Positions 1-8,590 of a stretch of 27,793 nucleotides of DNA are shown in pieces (the first letter of the stretch is position 1; the number at the start of each line of letters is the position of its first letter). Made by a program: the position numbers and the translations under genes. The notes below the pieces were generated by a model. That model saw only the letters and a program-made list of their open reading frames with translations, was not told where the DNA came from and ran no database searches. Origin of the DNA: Schoenoplectus triqueter (taxonomy: Eukaryota > Streptophyta > Magnoliopsida > Poales > Cyperaceae); contig CAXKVV010000816.1 in the NCBI GenBank assembly GCA_964058805.1, forward strand, positions 1 to 27,793. Direction: 5' to 3'.

Positions 1-59
1 GAAATCTCAGTTCCTCTCAGAAATGGAGGGAATACTATCCAAAGTCCAAACCCATCCGA

Positions 60-405
60 AAGGGTTTATTTAAAACCCTCTCAGTAACTGCTCCGCTTGA
101 GCACGAACTCTCTGGGCTCCTCTCTCAAGCCGAGCACCTCCTGGAGAGAAGGTGACATCTCTATCTCCCGTTCATCTCCTCTCAGTTCTCTCTTGTTTAG
201 TTTCATCATTTTCAAATCGGTGTGTTGTTTTGTATTATTTGCATTAATCGAAGTAGATCACTTGATTGAGCGAATCAGTAGTCGATCGGGATTCTCTGTG
301 GGAATTTTTAAGTGTTTTAATATAAAAGCGAGCAGCTTTTAGCTGAGATCTGCCTCATTCTCCCCCTCGGGCTTATTCAGAGAGGCCTGGTTTTTTGCTC
401 TCGAG
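60..405 (+). promoter_or_regulatory. Probable core promoter and first non-coding leader exon of the DWF1 gene
   Basis: A TATA-like stretch (TTTATTTAAAA, about 66-76) is followed by a pyrimidine-rich, CT-repeat leader typical of plant 5' UTRs. The leader appears to end at a consensus donor (GAG|GTAAAT, exon end 405). The small reading frame at 97-342 has no recognisable protein and is probably untranslated leader. The transcription start is not visible directly; I place it near 95-110 from the TATA spacing. The window starts only about 60 bp further upstream, so most of the promoter is missing. Confidence 0.45.
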
Positions 406-1675
406 GTAAATCTGTGTCTCTATGAGCTCTCATTGTTCGAAGTGGATTAGTCGTTGCATGTTTTTCAAATTTCCAGATTCAAATCCAAAGTTGCGTCTGA
501 CAGATGCTCGACTGCTCGACAGTGCGAAAATTATGCTCTTGACATATTTGGGAATTTCTAAGTTTCGAAATTTAGGAAGTTCGTTCCTTTCTATTTTATG
601 GAAGTTCATTTCTAATTTGTGTGACTTTAAGAAATTCAACTTTTAGTTTTTTTTTACTTTCCAAAAAAATGTCATAATAGTATTATTTAGGTTCCATTTG
701 ATCTTTCATAAGATGATAATAGACACTATTTGTTACTGTCTTATTATATCTGATTTATTTAAATATTTTAATATTAAAGTTGAGGAGCTTTTTTTTAATA
801 TATCACTATTAGATAAAAATTGGCCATTCCTTTCAATATAGCTAATTAACTGTAGTTATTTTATATAAAAATTATAAATGAGTCGATGTTTGTAAAATAT
901 TTTCTGATTTATTATTGGTGCATTCTACATCATTTCAAAGCTTTCCATTTTTCCATGGAATTTTAGATCTATCTGTAATAATTGGTGATTTGTTTGGTTC
1001 ACCACGTTAAATGCTGGGTCCGAGTGATTTCTAAATTTGCATGCCTTTTCTAATGAGAATATATATGTTTCTAGATTCATTGAAATATTTCGTGCACTAA
1101 ATTTTTTGTCCTTTCCCATAGAAAGTAAATCTGACCTGGAACCTGGCATGTGCACTTGTTTGCAAATGTTACAGATATGGCCAATATATTTTTCAAATAA
1201 AGTCTCGCTATAGAAAATTCTTCAGCAGATAAGAGAATACTGTGTGGTCATTTAATTGGCCTGCATGTAACATTGTTATTTACGAAATGCATAGATCAGG
1301 TCACATTATATCACAGATGTCGCTGCTTGGAATTAGAAAGTGGAATAGATTCACACCCCCTTCTAAACAAAATTTGTTTGGCGGAATAATTTTGGTAGGT
1401 TATGGTTAATGCAGCGTACTTTGTTAACCTTTTTATACTTCTAAAGTGTATATTCTGTTGAATCCTGTGATTCGAGTGCAGCAGAAGGAAAAACAAGACT
1501 TAACCAAAACAAGAAGGTTCAAAATATTGTAACCTCCTTTCTGTTCCACTCTGTTACCTCCTCTCTCTAACATTTGTATCCCTTCACCTTAAGCTATTTA
1601 AACACAGCTATATTTTCTGAGACAGTAAAAAGTTGTAATTCTGATTTCAAAATTTATTATCATTTGAGGTTTTAG
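406..1675 (+). other. Predicted 5' UTR intron of the DWF1 gene
   Basis: The stretch between the donor at 406 (GTAAAT) and an acceptor at 1671-1675 (TTTAG, nine bases before the ATG) is AT-rich, lacks coding signal and has several T-runs. This fits one 1270-bp leader intron. Long leader introns are common in highly expressed plant genes and can enhance expression; that role here is inference. If the intron is wrong, 406-1684 is simply promoter or leader. Short frames on both strands in this stretch (for example 422-646 and 925-1155) show no family resemblance. Confidence 0.5.
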
Positions 1676-1684
1676 TTCGCAACC

Positions 1685-4280
1685 ATGTCGGATCTCCAAA
1701 CCCCTCTGCGCCCAAAGAGGAAGAAGGTGCTGGTTGACTATCTGGTCCAGTTCCGCTGGATCATTGTTATATTTGTGGTGCTTCCTGTTTCCTACCTCAT
1801 TTACTTCAAGCTCTACCTTGGTGACACCTGGTCGGCCATGAAGTCTGAGAAGCGCCGCCAAAAGGAGCATGATGAGAATGTCAAGAAGGTTGTCAAGCGC
1901 CTCAAGGAGCGCGACCCCAAGAAGGATGGTCTTGTGTGTACCGCTCGCAAGCCTTGGATTGCTGTTGGAATGAGGAATGTTGACTACAAGCGGGCCCGCC
2001 ATTTTGAGGTTGATCTTTCTGCCTTCCGTAACATTCTTGAGATCGACAAGGAAAGAATGATTGCCAGGGTCGAGCCACTGGTAAACATGGGTCAGATTAC
2101 CCGCTACACCTGCCCCATGAATCTCGCCTTGGCAGTTGTCGCAGAGCTTGATGATCTGACTGTCGGTGGGTTGATTAATGGTTATGGGATTGAAGGCAGT
2201 TCACACCTGTATGGACTCTTCTCTGACACAGTTGTTGCCATGGAGGTTGTCTTGGCTGATGGTCAGCTTGTCAGAGCTACCAAGGATAATGAGTACTCTG
2301 ACCTGTTTTATGCCATTCCTTGGTCCCAAGGCACATTGGGTTTCCTTGTCGCAGCTGAGATTAAGCTGATCAACATCAAGGAGTACATGAAGGTGACATA
2401 CAAGCCAGTCAGGGGAAACTTGAAAGAGCAAGCCCAGGCTTATGCCGATTCATTTGCACCCAGAGATGGGGATCCGTCAAAGATTCCTGATTTTGTTGAG
2501 ACCATGGTTTACACCCCGACAGAAGGTGTTATGATGACCGGCGTCTACGCTTCCAAGGAGGAGGCAAAGAAGAAGGGGAACAAGATCAATAATCAGGGAT
2601 GGTGGTTCAAGCCTTGGTTCTACCAGCACGCACAGTCTGCTTTGAAGAGAGGTATTTATTGATTGAATTGCCAGAGTCAATTATCAGACACCTTGCCCAA
2701 AACTATTAAACAGATCAAATTGCCTCGGCCTATTCTATAGTTGTTAAATTTGCAAGTACTTTTAATGCAAACTTGATTCTTGATTTCCCTGATTAAAAAA
2801 AAAAAAACCATACTGCTCTCCACTACCCATACAATTTCAGATGTGTCTAATTGATTTATGCTTTTTAGATTGGTTTGGTCCGAAAACAATCTTTACTGCT
2901 AATTTGACTGGTACTTAAACAACTCCTGCTCAAGAAAAGAAAATATCTTCTTTTCATAGACGCCTTCTGAATTTATTGCTCATGCCCAGAAAAATACTGA
3001 ATCAGTGATTTTTCAAATTCATGTTTGCTTGGTCCTTATTTGACTACTACTACTGATAATAACAACTAATTTTTGTGGTTCCATTGTGCATATGCAGGTG
3101 AGTTTGTAGAATACATACCAACAAGGGAGTACTACCACAGGCACACACGGTGTCTATACTGGGAGGGTAAGTTGATCCTGCCGTTTGCTGACCAGTGGTG
3201 GTTCAGGTGGACCCTTGGCTGGCTGATGCCCCCGAAGGTTTCCCTCCTCAAAGCCACCCAGGGTGAAGCTGTCAGGAACTACTACCATGACATGCATGTC
3301 ATCCAGGACATTCTTGTGCCCCTTTACAAGGTCGGTGATGCCATGGAGTTTGTCCACAAGGAGATGGAGGTACTCTTTCCCTCTGTCTCTCATCATATTT
3401 CCAGTGTTGTTATGCTCGGTAATTTAGAATTAACTGTTTAAAATGTCTGTGTACCTCTTTGCTGTGTTTATTGCGAGAGACTTCATTGATTCTTAAGATG
3501 CTTGTGCAATTTAGAAAGATTTTTGGGTTTTAAGAAGAAACAAAATAAATGTTTGAATGAGATCTGTCTACAATGGAATTTGGTGCCATTCTTGTTGTAC
3601 AGGCACAGTAACAGTGCTTGCTATTTGTGATTGTACAGCAGCGATTATAAACCTTTATTATGATTATTTTGTTGTGTTCTACTATATCTACATATGGTCA
3701 GTTCAATAGACCAACATTACTCATGAAGTCAGAGTGATTTTACTGCTTTTATTCTAAATTTCCAATAATCATCTTATTCTGTATTGACTACGGTAACATT
3801 CTTTCATATCTGAATCATCACAACTTGTTTTTACAGGTCTACCCGCTCTGGTTGTGCCCACATCGACTCTTCAAGCTCCCGATCAAGACTATGATCTACC
3901 CAGAGGCCGGGTTTGAGCACCACCACCGCCAAGGTGACACCCCATATGCACAGATGTTTACTGATGTTGGTGTCTACTATGCACCGGGCCCTGTGCTGCG
4001 CGGTGAGGAGTTCAATGGCTCAGAGGCTGTGCATAACCTTGAGAAATGGATGATCGAGAACCACTGCTTCCAGCCCCAGTATGCCGTATCCGAGTTGAAT
4101 GAGAAGGATTTCTGGCGCATGTTTGATGCTGAGCACTATGAGTACTGTCGCAAGAAGTATGGTGCAGTTGGTACATTCATGAGCGTGTACTACAAGTCGA
4201 AGAAGGGGCGCAAGACTGAGAAGGAGGTTGCCGAGGCTGAGGCAGCCATCGCCGAGCTGGCATATGCGGAGGAAGTTTAG
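1685..4280 (+). CDS. Delta(24)-sterol reductase (DWARF1/DIMINUTO), three coding exons
   Basis: Exons 1685-2651, 3098-3369 and 3837-4280 join with GT-AG junctions into 560 codons plus TAG, close to the 561 aa of Arabidopsis DWF1. The family is an FAD-linked, membrane-bound ER enzyme that isomerises and reduces the delta24(28) bond of 24-methylenecholesterol to campesterol, feeding brassinosteroid synthesis. Visible features: a basic N-terminus (RPKRKK), one hydrophobic anchor at about residues 24-47, and an FAD_binding_4 core at about 100-230 (EPLVNMGQITRY, DDLTVGGLINGYGIEGSSH). The C-terminal basic/aromatic stretch at about 504-540 (DFWRMF to SKKGRK) corresponds to the calmodulin-binding region described for plant DWF1. 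The start is the first ATG after the leader acceptor, in the context AACCATGTC. Introns are 446 and 467 bp. No frameshift or missing core segment is seen. The 3' UTR probably runs to about 4500. Confidence 0.95.
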
Positions 4281-4748
4281 GTTCTGACACTTCAATTGCC
4301 ATGAATAAGTTGGGTTGGCTGAGTGTTTCTCAGAATTCTTAGCTGTTAGTTTGAATTAATGTTTTCTTTCTAGATGTTTAATTCTTGGGGATCTGTAATA
4401 TGTGGGATGGTTCTTTTTGCTCTTTTCAATTTATCGGTCATGTGCTCTGTAATGCAAGCTTTGTTTAATTCCTACTGATTGAACATCAATCTCTTGGTAT
4501 TTTTCTGATTCAGACGTGTTCATGCGGAAATGGTGCCATCTCAGGTTGGGGTACAGAAGTCCGGTGGTCCACATTGATTGGCATTCATTTGAAATAAATC
4601 AAATGAAAGTACTTGTACCCACAAAAAATGAAGCGCTGATCTGTCAGAGGCACAATTGCTCAAGCAATGATCAGTGAAAATCTCATATTGTACAGTGAAA
4701 TGCCCATGTGCAATCATTCATTTAGGAAAACTTCAATCCATATGAGGA
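4281..4748 (+). other. DWF1 3' UTR and downstream flank
   Basis: T-rich, non-coding sequence follows the TAG, with several AATAA-like stretches (for example around 4303 and 4594). I cannot pick one polyadenylation site. No other gene is seen here. Confidence 0.4.
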
Positions 4749-5090
4749 GGGCTGACAAAATTTCCTGACCTGACGGATCAACCTAATTCAATGAGAACCT
4801 AATTCGATTAATTTGAGAATAAATGAGTCTGGATATGGATTGAGATTTTTTTTTATCTATCACGGATCGGGTCGACTACGACGTGATATAATTAATTGTG
4901 TTTTTTAAATTTATTTTATGATTTAATATTGATCAAACTTAAATATACACTAATTGAAATTAATTATATATTATTCGGGGTCGGGTCGGATTGACCATAA
5001 CCTATACAAATTGGGTAAGGTCAAAGAAATGTTGTCCCGATTTTTAATGGGTTGGGTTGATCCGTGTCCCATTCAGATCAGGTCAGGACA
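4749..5090. mobile_element. Degenerate MITE-like element with imperfect inverted ends
   Basis: Near the left end, TCCTGACCTGA (4763-4773) followed by GGATCAACC (4775-4783) is mirrored by GGTTGATCC (5055-5063) and TCAGGTCAGGA (5078-5088). The interior carries repeated GGGTCGGGTCG-type motifs. The left border GGGCTGACAAAA resembles the ends of many non-autonomous plant hAT elements, but no matching right border or target duplication is visible, so the family and limits are uncertain. Confidence 0.4.
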
Positions 5091-5708
5091 AAAAAAACTT
5101 AACTTATTTTAAACGAATCACATAGAATCAAATTAAAAAATATATAATAATGATGATCCGACTCAAAGCTAAAATTGAAGCACACATAAAACACAAAGGA
5201 AAAAAAAAAGCTAAAATTTGAGGTGGTATTAAATTTATTTAGATTCTACTGTTTAGAAAACCATCAAGTACAAATATGATTGAAAATCATGTTACCTTTC
5301 TTTGAAATCTCTAATCATATTTTTGAGAAAACATTTCTATTGATTTCTTTACAATTTCTGGATTCTTCGTTTCATAATTTGAGTGTGAAACTCACATAAA
5401 AATATCCAACTTCCATCGCAAAACTAAAACGTGCGAATTATATAATTCAAAAATTTGAACTTATCTAAAGTATTTAAAACTTCCATTTATTTGGGACTAG
5501 CGGTTTTCTGTTAAGATTCGACTCGTTAGTTATAAGATTTTTCCTTCACAAGAACGGCAATTTGAGGAAAGGAAAGTTTGGAAAAAAGTGAAAAAAAATG
5601 CATAGGCCAGGACAGAAATTGAAATGGGTATGTCTTAAGAATTGAAATACTATATGGGCTAAAATATAAATTGTTCTGCCAGGGACTCACACCCATTTGA
5701 CTAGACTG
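5091..5708. other. AT-rich intergenic stretch, no gene seen
   Basis: Non-coding AT-rich DNA between the MITE-like remnant and the hAT element. The reading frame on - at 5526-5789 crosses the transposon border and has no recognisable product. I see no RNA gene or ordered repeat. Confidence 0.5.
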
Positions 5709-5716
5709 GGTCTGAT
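5709..5716. repeat. Left target-site duplication of the hAT element
   Basis: GGTCTGAT directly precedes the transposon end and matches GGCCTGAT (8386-8393) after the other end at 7 of 8 positions. An 8-bp duplication is the hallmark of hAT insertion; the single difference suggests post-insertion mutation. Confidence 0.8.
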
Positions 5717-5961
5717 TAGGGCTGTCAACACACCTCGTTTCGCCGTTCCGTTTCGTGGCAAATAAAATGAAACAGATAAAAAATTTCATTGCGTTTCGTT
5801 AACGAAACAATTAATGTCGTTTGTGGAATGAAACGGATAACGAAATTTATCTATTCCGTTTCGTCAGTTTCGTAAAAAAATTCTACACGGCTGCTACATA
5901 TGAATTGCAGAGATGAGACAGCCTAGGGTTAGATATAATCCATTCCGAATTTCCGATCGTA

Positions 5962-5989
<28 letters not shown>
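5962..5989. repeat. (TC)14 microsatellite inside the hAT element
   Basis: A perfect dinucleotide run in the presumed 5' leader of the transposon. It lies about 50 bp upstream of a GC-rich CGCGCGG patch and about 85 bp upstream of the CCCTAACCCTAAA motif. Confidence 0.85.
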
Positions 5990-5993
<4 letters not shown>

Positions 5994-6419
5994 TATCCGC
6001 CCGCGCGGCGCGACGCTCTTGTTTCTTTCGCTCCTCTCTGAGAGAAAACCCTAACCCTAAATCCCCTACCTGCCGCTGTCTCGTTCAGCCGATCTGGCGA
6101 TTTTCTCTCTGCCACTGTCACACTTTTAACCACTCTCTTTGTCTCGCTCACTCAGAACTTGTTAGTGGGTTTTTAAGTAAGAAGTGCTAGATGATGATCC
6201 ATTATGGTCGTAAATCTCGTCCATGGTGCGCGCGCGCCTGTCGTCAATGATCTGTCCCTGTTTCCGGTACGGCAGCCAAGGGCTAAGAGAAAGGTGAAAT
6301 ATCAGCTACCTAACCGAGAGACATGTGACAGTGGTAGTTGATGCAGGCCTCGTCATCGCCTGCAAGTAGGCGCCAGGTGATGAAATCCTTGTTTATATAT
6401 TATTTTGTTCAAGTTCTGA

Positions 6420-6965
6420 GATTTCTCTTACTGTCTTGCTCTTACTGACCGTTTTTATTGTTCTTACTGTCTTACTGTTAATGTCTTGTTATTTCTTTTA
6501 TTGTCTTACTATTATTGTCTTGCTCTTACTGTCTTGCAGATTTGAGAGGAATATTGTTATTGTTGTCCTTACTGTCCTTATTGTGTGAATATGGTATCAG
6601 TGACTGTCTTGCTCCGATGAGTATGTCTCCTCACTCTAACTGTGTTACTGTCTTACTATCTTGCCTGTTCATACTGTCATGCTTTGTTGGCCTGTTGGCA
6701 TGTTGCCTTACTGGCTTGTTAGTTGTTGCCTTAATAGTTTGTTAGTTTGTTGTCTTTGGCTCCATAGATCTTAAGTAGTGAAATTCAATGATGTTAGAGA
6801 CTTTAATTATTTACATACTTAGTCATTGGTTGAGATTGGTATATGTTAATATGACTGAGATTGGTATATTACTGAGAAACCTGTTTGAGATCTGGGTTGA
6901 GACCAAGAGTATTATCTTATAAATTAGAATTCTAATATGGCTGAGATTGGTATTTTGTTGTAATT
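6420..6965 (+). repeat. GT-rich imperfect repeat block, left copy inside the hAT element
   Basis: The segment starts with repeats of a CTTACTGTCTTG-type unit (6430-6540). It continues into a TTGTTGGCC/TTGCCTTACTGG block and then GATCTTAAGTAGTG, AATGATGTTAGAGACT and repeated TTGAGATTGGTAT. The second half closely resembles 7660-7970, so this is one arm of an internal duplication flanking the transposase relic. The reading frame at 6515-6745 is a by-product of the repeat. Confidence 0.6.
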
Positions 6966-6969
6966 TACC

Positions 6970-7639
6970 ATGAGTCTAGAGTTGAATCTTGAAAACCCAG
7001 AGGAGATTGATGCTCCAATTGAAACTCAAAACCTTAATGCCCCTGAAGAACCCACAAAAAAGAGGAAATATCTTCAAACATGTTTAATGGTAAGGGATCT
7101 AGTGCTAGCAGTACTGTCAGTGATACAATGGCTGGTTTGAAAGATTTTCATACGTGTTAAGAAAATATCTGAACCCATAAAGTCAGAGATATATGATTAT
7201 ATGATTGATTCACTTGATGAGCCTAGTTTGGATGATGATTTTAATATTCTAGCATGTTAGAAACTAAATGCCTCAAAATATCATGTTCTTGCTCGATTAA
7301 CCTGAGATATCCTAACTGTCCCAATTTCCACAGTGACATCTGAATCTACATTTAGTACCCGTGGTAGGACACTAAACCCAGTTAGGAACTCTCTAAGTAA
7401 TGAGAGTATTGAGGCTCTTGTATGTGGTCAGAATTGGTTGCGCGCGTCGGTTACTGGTATGTGATGTTTGTTATATGTTATCTGATATACTGTTATCTGT
7501 TTATCTGTTATCTGCTAACTGTCTTGTTTGTTGTCTGTTATCTGTTGTGGCAGAAAATAGTTTGAAATTTGGTGATAAATTATGGCCTAGTGATGATGAG
7601 GTGGCACCGAATGATGGTGTATGTGGCAGTGGAATATGA
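6970..7639 (+). pseudogene. Internally deleted, frameshifted hAT transposase relic
   Basis: From an ATG at 6970 about 39 codons read as an acidic N-terminus ending in a basic PTKKRK, the usual lead-in to the BED zinc finger. The zinc finger and RNase H-like catalytic core are absent. Downstream, one frame gives the C-terminal hAT dimerisation domain at about 7172-7456 (VLARLT, DILTVPISTVTSESTFST, NPVRNSLSNESIEALVC, QNWLRA). This frame is broken by TAG at 7258-7260 and TGA at 7303-7305, with a further frameshift near 7155. A GT-AG intron (7457-7553) appears to join the domain to a tail ending WPSDDEVAPNDGVCGSGI and TGA at 7637-7639. The family assignment is firm from the dimerisation motif. 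No catalytic protein can be made. Confidence 0.85.
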
Positions 7640-7659
7640 ACCTGTATGTCAGTTGTAAC

Positions 7660-7970
7660 TCTTTCTATGCTTTTGTTGGCCCGTTTGTTTGTTGTCTTCC
7701 TGGCTTGTTTGTTTGTTGCATTGCTGGTTTGTTGTCTTACTGACTTGTTACCTTGTAGTAGTAGTTCTGTAGTTGTAGCCTGGAGTTTGTGTACTCTTTG
7801 GCTCATCGGATCTCAAGCGGTGATTTTCAATGATGCTAGAGACTAGTTGGTTGAGATTGATATTTAGCTATTTGTTGAGATTGATATTTAGCCATTGGTC
7901 GAGATTGGTAAATTGCTGAGAAATGAGCTCGAGATCCGAGTTGAGCTTGGTATTTTGATGTAATATCTGG
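7660..7970 (+). repeat. GT-rich block, right copy of the hAT internal duplication
   Basis: It mirrors 6670-6960: TTGTTGGCC, TTGTTGTCTT and CTTGTT runs, then GATCTCAAGCGGTG, AATGATGCTAGAGACT and TTGAGATTGATAT/TTGGTA repeats, ending in GAGATCCGAGTTGAG (compare GAGATCTGGGTTGAG at about 6885). Copies differ at many positions, so the duplication is old. The frame at 7646-7846 is a shadow. Confidence 0.6.
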
Positions 7971-8180
7971 CTTGTTGCTCGCTGTAATATTTACTGGTTT
8001 GTTGTTGTTGTTGTAATATCTACTAGTTTGTTGCCTTACTTGCTTTATTCGCTGTAATGTTTGCTGGGTTGTTGCTCGCTGTAATATTTGCTGAGTTGCT
8101 TCGCTATAATATTTGCTGGGTTGTTGTAATATTTGTTGGGTTGTTGTTGTTGATGTAATATCTGGTTTGTTGCAGTTGTT
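7966..8180 (+). repeat. Short tandem array of about 25-bp GCTGTAATATTTGCTGG-like units
   Basis: Irregular units containing GTAATAT(C/T)T, CTGG and TTGTTG recur at least seven times near the right end of the hAT element. The array is degenerate and its unit length varies. It may serve as subterminal binding sites or be simple slippage; no protein is encoded. Confidence 0.55.
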
Positions 8181-8385
8181 ATAAACAATTGAAATTTTTA
8201 ACACAATGTTTTTTAACCGTTTATTTTGTTCAACTCGTTTCATAAAACGAAACGATCAGCATAAAATTTTTCTCTTTCGTTAATTTCAAATAACGATTAA
8301 CACAAAAAAATATTAACTGTTAATTAAACACAACAGTTAACGCAAATTAGATTTACGTGACTGTTACACACGTTAGACAACCCTA

Positions 8386-8393
8386 GGCCTGAT
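8386..8393. repeat. Right target-site duplication of the hAT element
   Basis: GGCCTGAT abuts the right transposon end and pairs with GGTCTGAT at 5709-5716 (7/8). Confidence 0.8.
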
Positions 8394-8395
8394 AT

Positions 8396-8412
8396 CACGT
8401 GCGAAGCACGTG
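8396..8412. promoter_or_regulatory. Paired G-box palindrome upstream of RPA32
   Basis: Two CACGTG cores (8396-8401 and 8407-8412) form a perfect hairpin, CACGTGC-GAA-GCACGTG. G-boxes bind plant bZIP and bHLH factors. The arrangement could be a dimeric site or a relic of an older mobile-element end; the sequence alone does not decide. Confidence 0.5.
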
Positions 8413-8426
8413 TCAACTTATTTCCT

Positions 8427-8461
8427 GGCGGGAACCTCTTGGAAGTCGCTCTTCTCCCGCC
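8427..8461. promoter_or_regulatory. Two opposed E2F-like sites in the RPA32 promoter
   Basis: GGCGGGAA (8427-8434, reverse complement TTCCCGCC) and TCTCCCGCC (8453-8461) lie 26 bp apart in opposite orientation. TCTCCCGCC fits the plant E2F consensus TYTCCCGCC exactly. Genes for the replication machinery, RPA subunits included, are established E2F targets at G1/S, so the location 130-165 bp upstream of the RPA32 start is biologically sensible. No TATA box is evident in this stretch. Confidence 0.7.
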
Positions 8462-8590
8462 ATTTCCTCACGCTTCTTCACTACCCTCTCAAGTCCCTAG
8501 GGTTTTCTTACCATTTCGGTTCTATCTTTCTTCCATCCAGTGGGCAAAAGAGAAGCAAACGACCAGGAAGGACGTGAGAAAACTAAAGAG

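Larger units (their letters stand above)
5717..8385. mobile_element. Complete but defective hAT-superfamily transposon (2669 bp)
   Basis: The ends are inverted copies: TAGGGCTGTCAAC on the left, and the right end reads TAGGGTTGTCTAAC on the other strand. An 8-bp imperfect target duplication flanks both. Subterminal DNA on both sides is packed with CGTTTCGT and ACGAAAC motifs in both orientations (about 5735-5870 and 8235-8300), as expected for transposase-binding arrays. The interior has a possible promoter/leader (TC microsatellite at 5962-5989, CCCTAACCCTAAA telo-box-like motif around 6048-6060), a broken transposase relic, and several low-complexity GT-rich blocks. The relic orientation (+) suggests that the left end is the 5' end. 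It cannot encode its own transposase. Between 5900 and 6400 I see no host gene fragment. Confidence 0.88.

Noticed and set aside
1598..2002. 134-aa frame on the minus strand over DWF1 exon 1
   Set aside because: It is fully antisense to a confident exon and shows no family motif; such antisense frames are expected over GC-rich coding exons.
8396..8412. Helitron 3' hairpin (CACGTGC-GAA-GCACGTG)
   Set aside because: No CTRR end follows the hairpin within about 10 bases and no TC start is paired with it. A G-box pair is the simpler reading.
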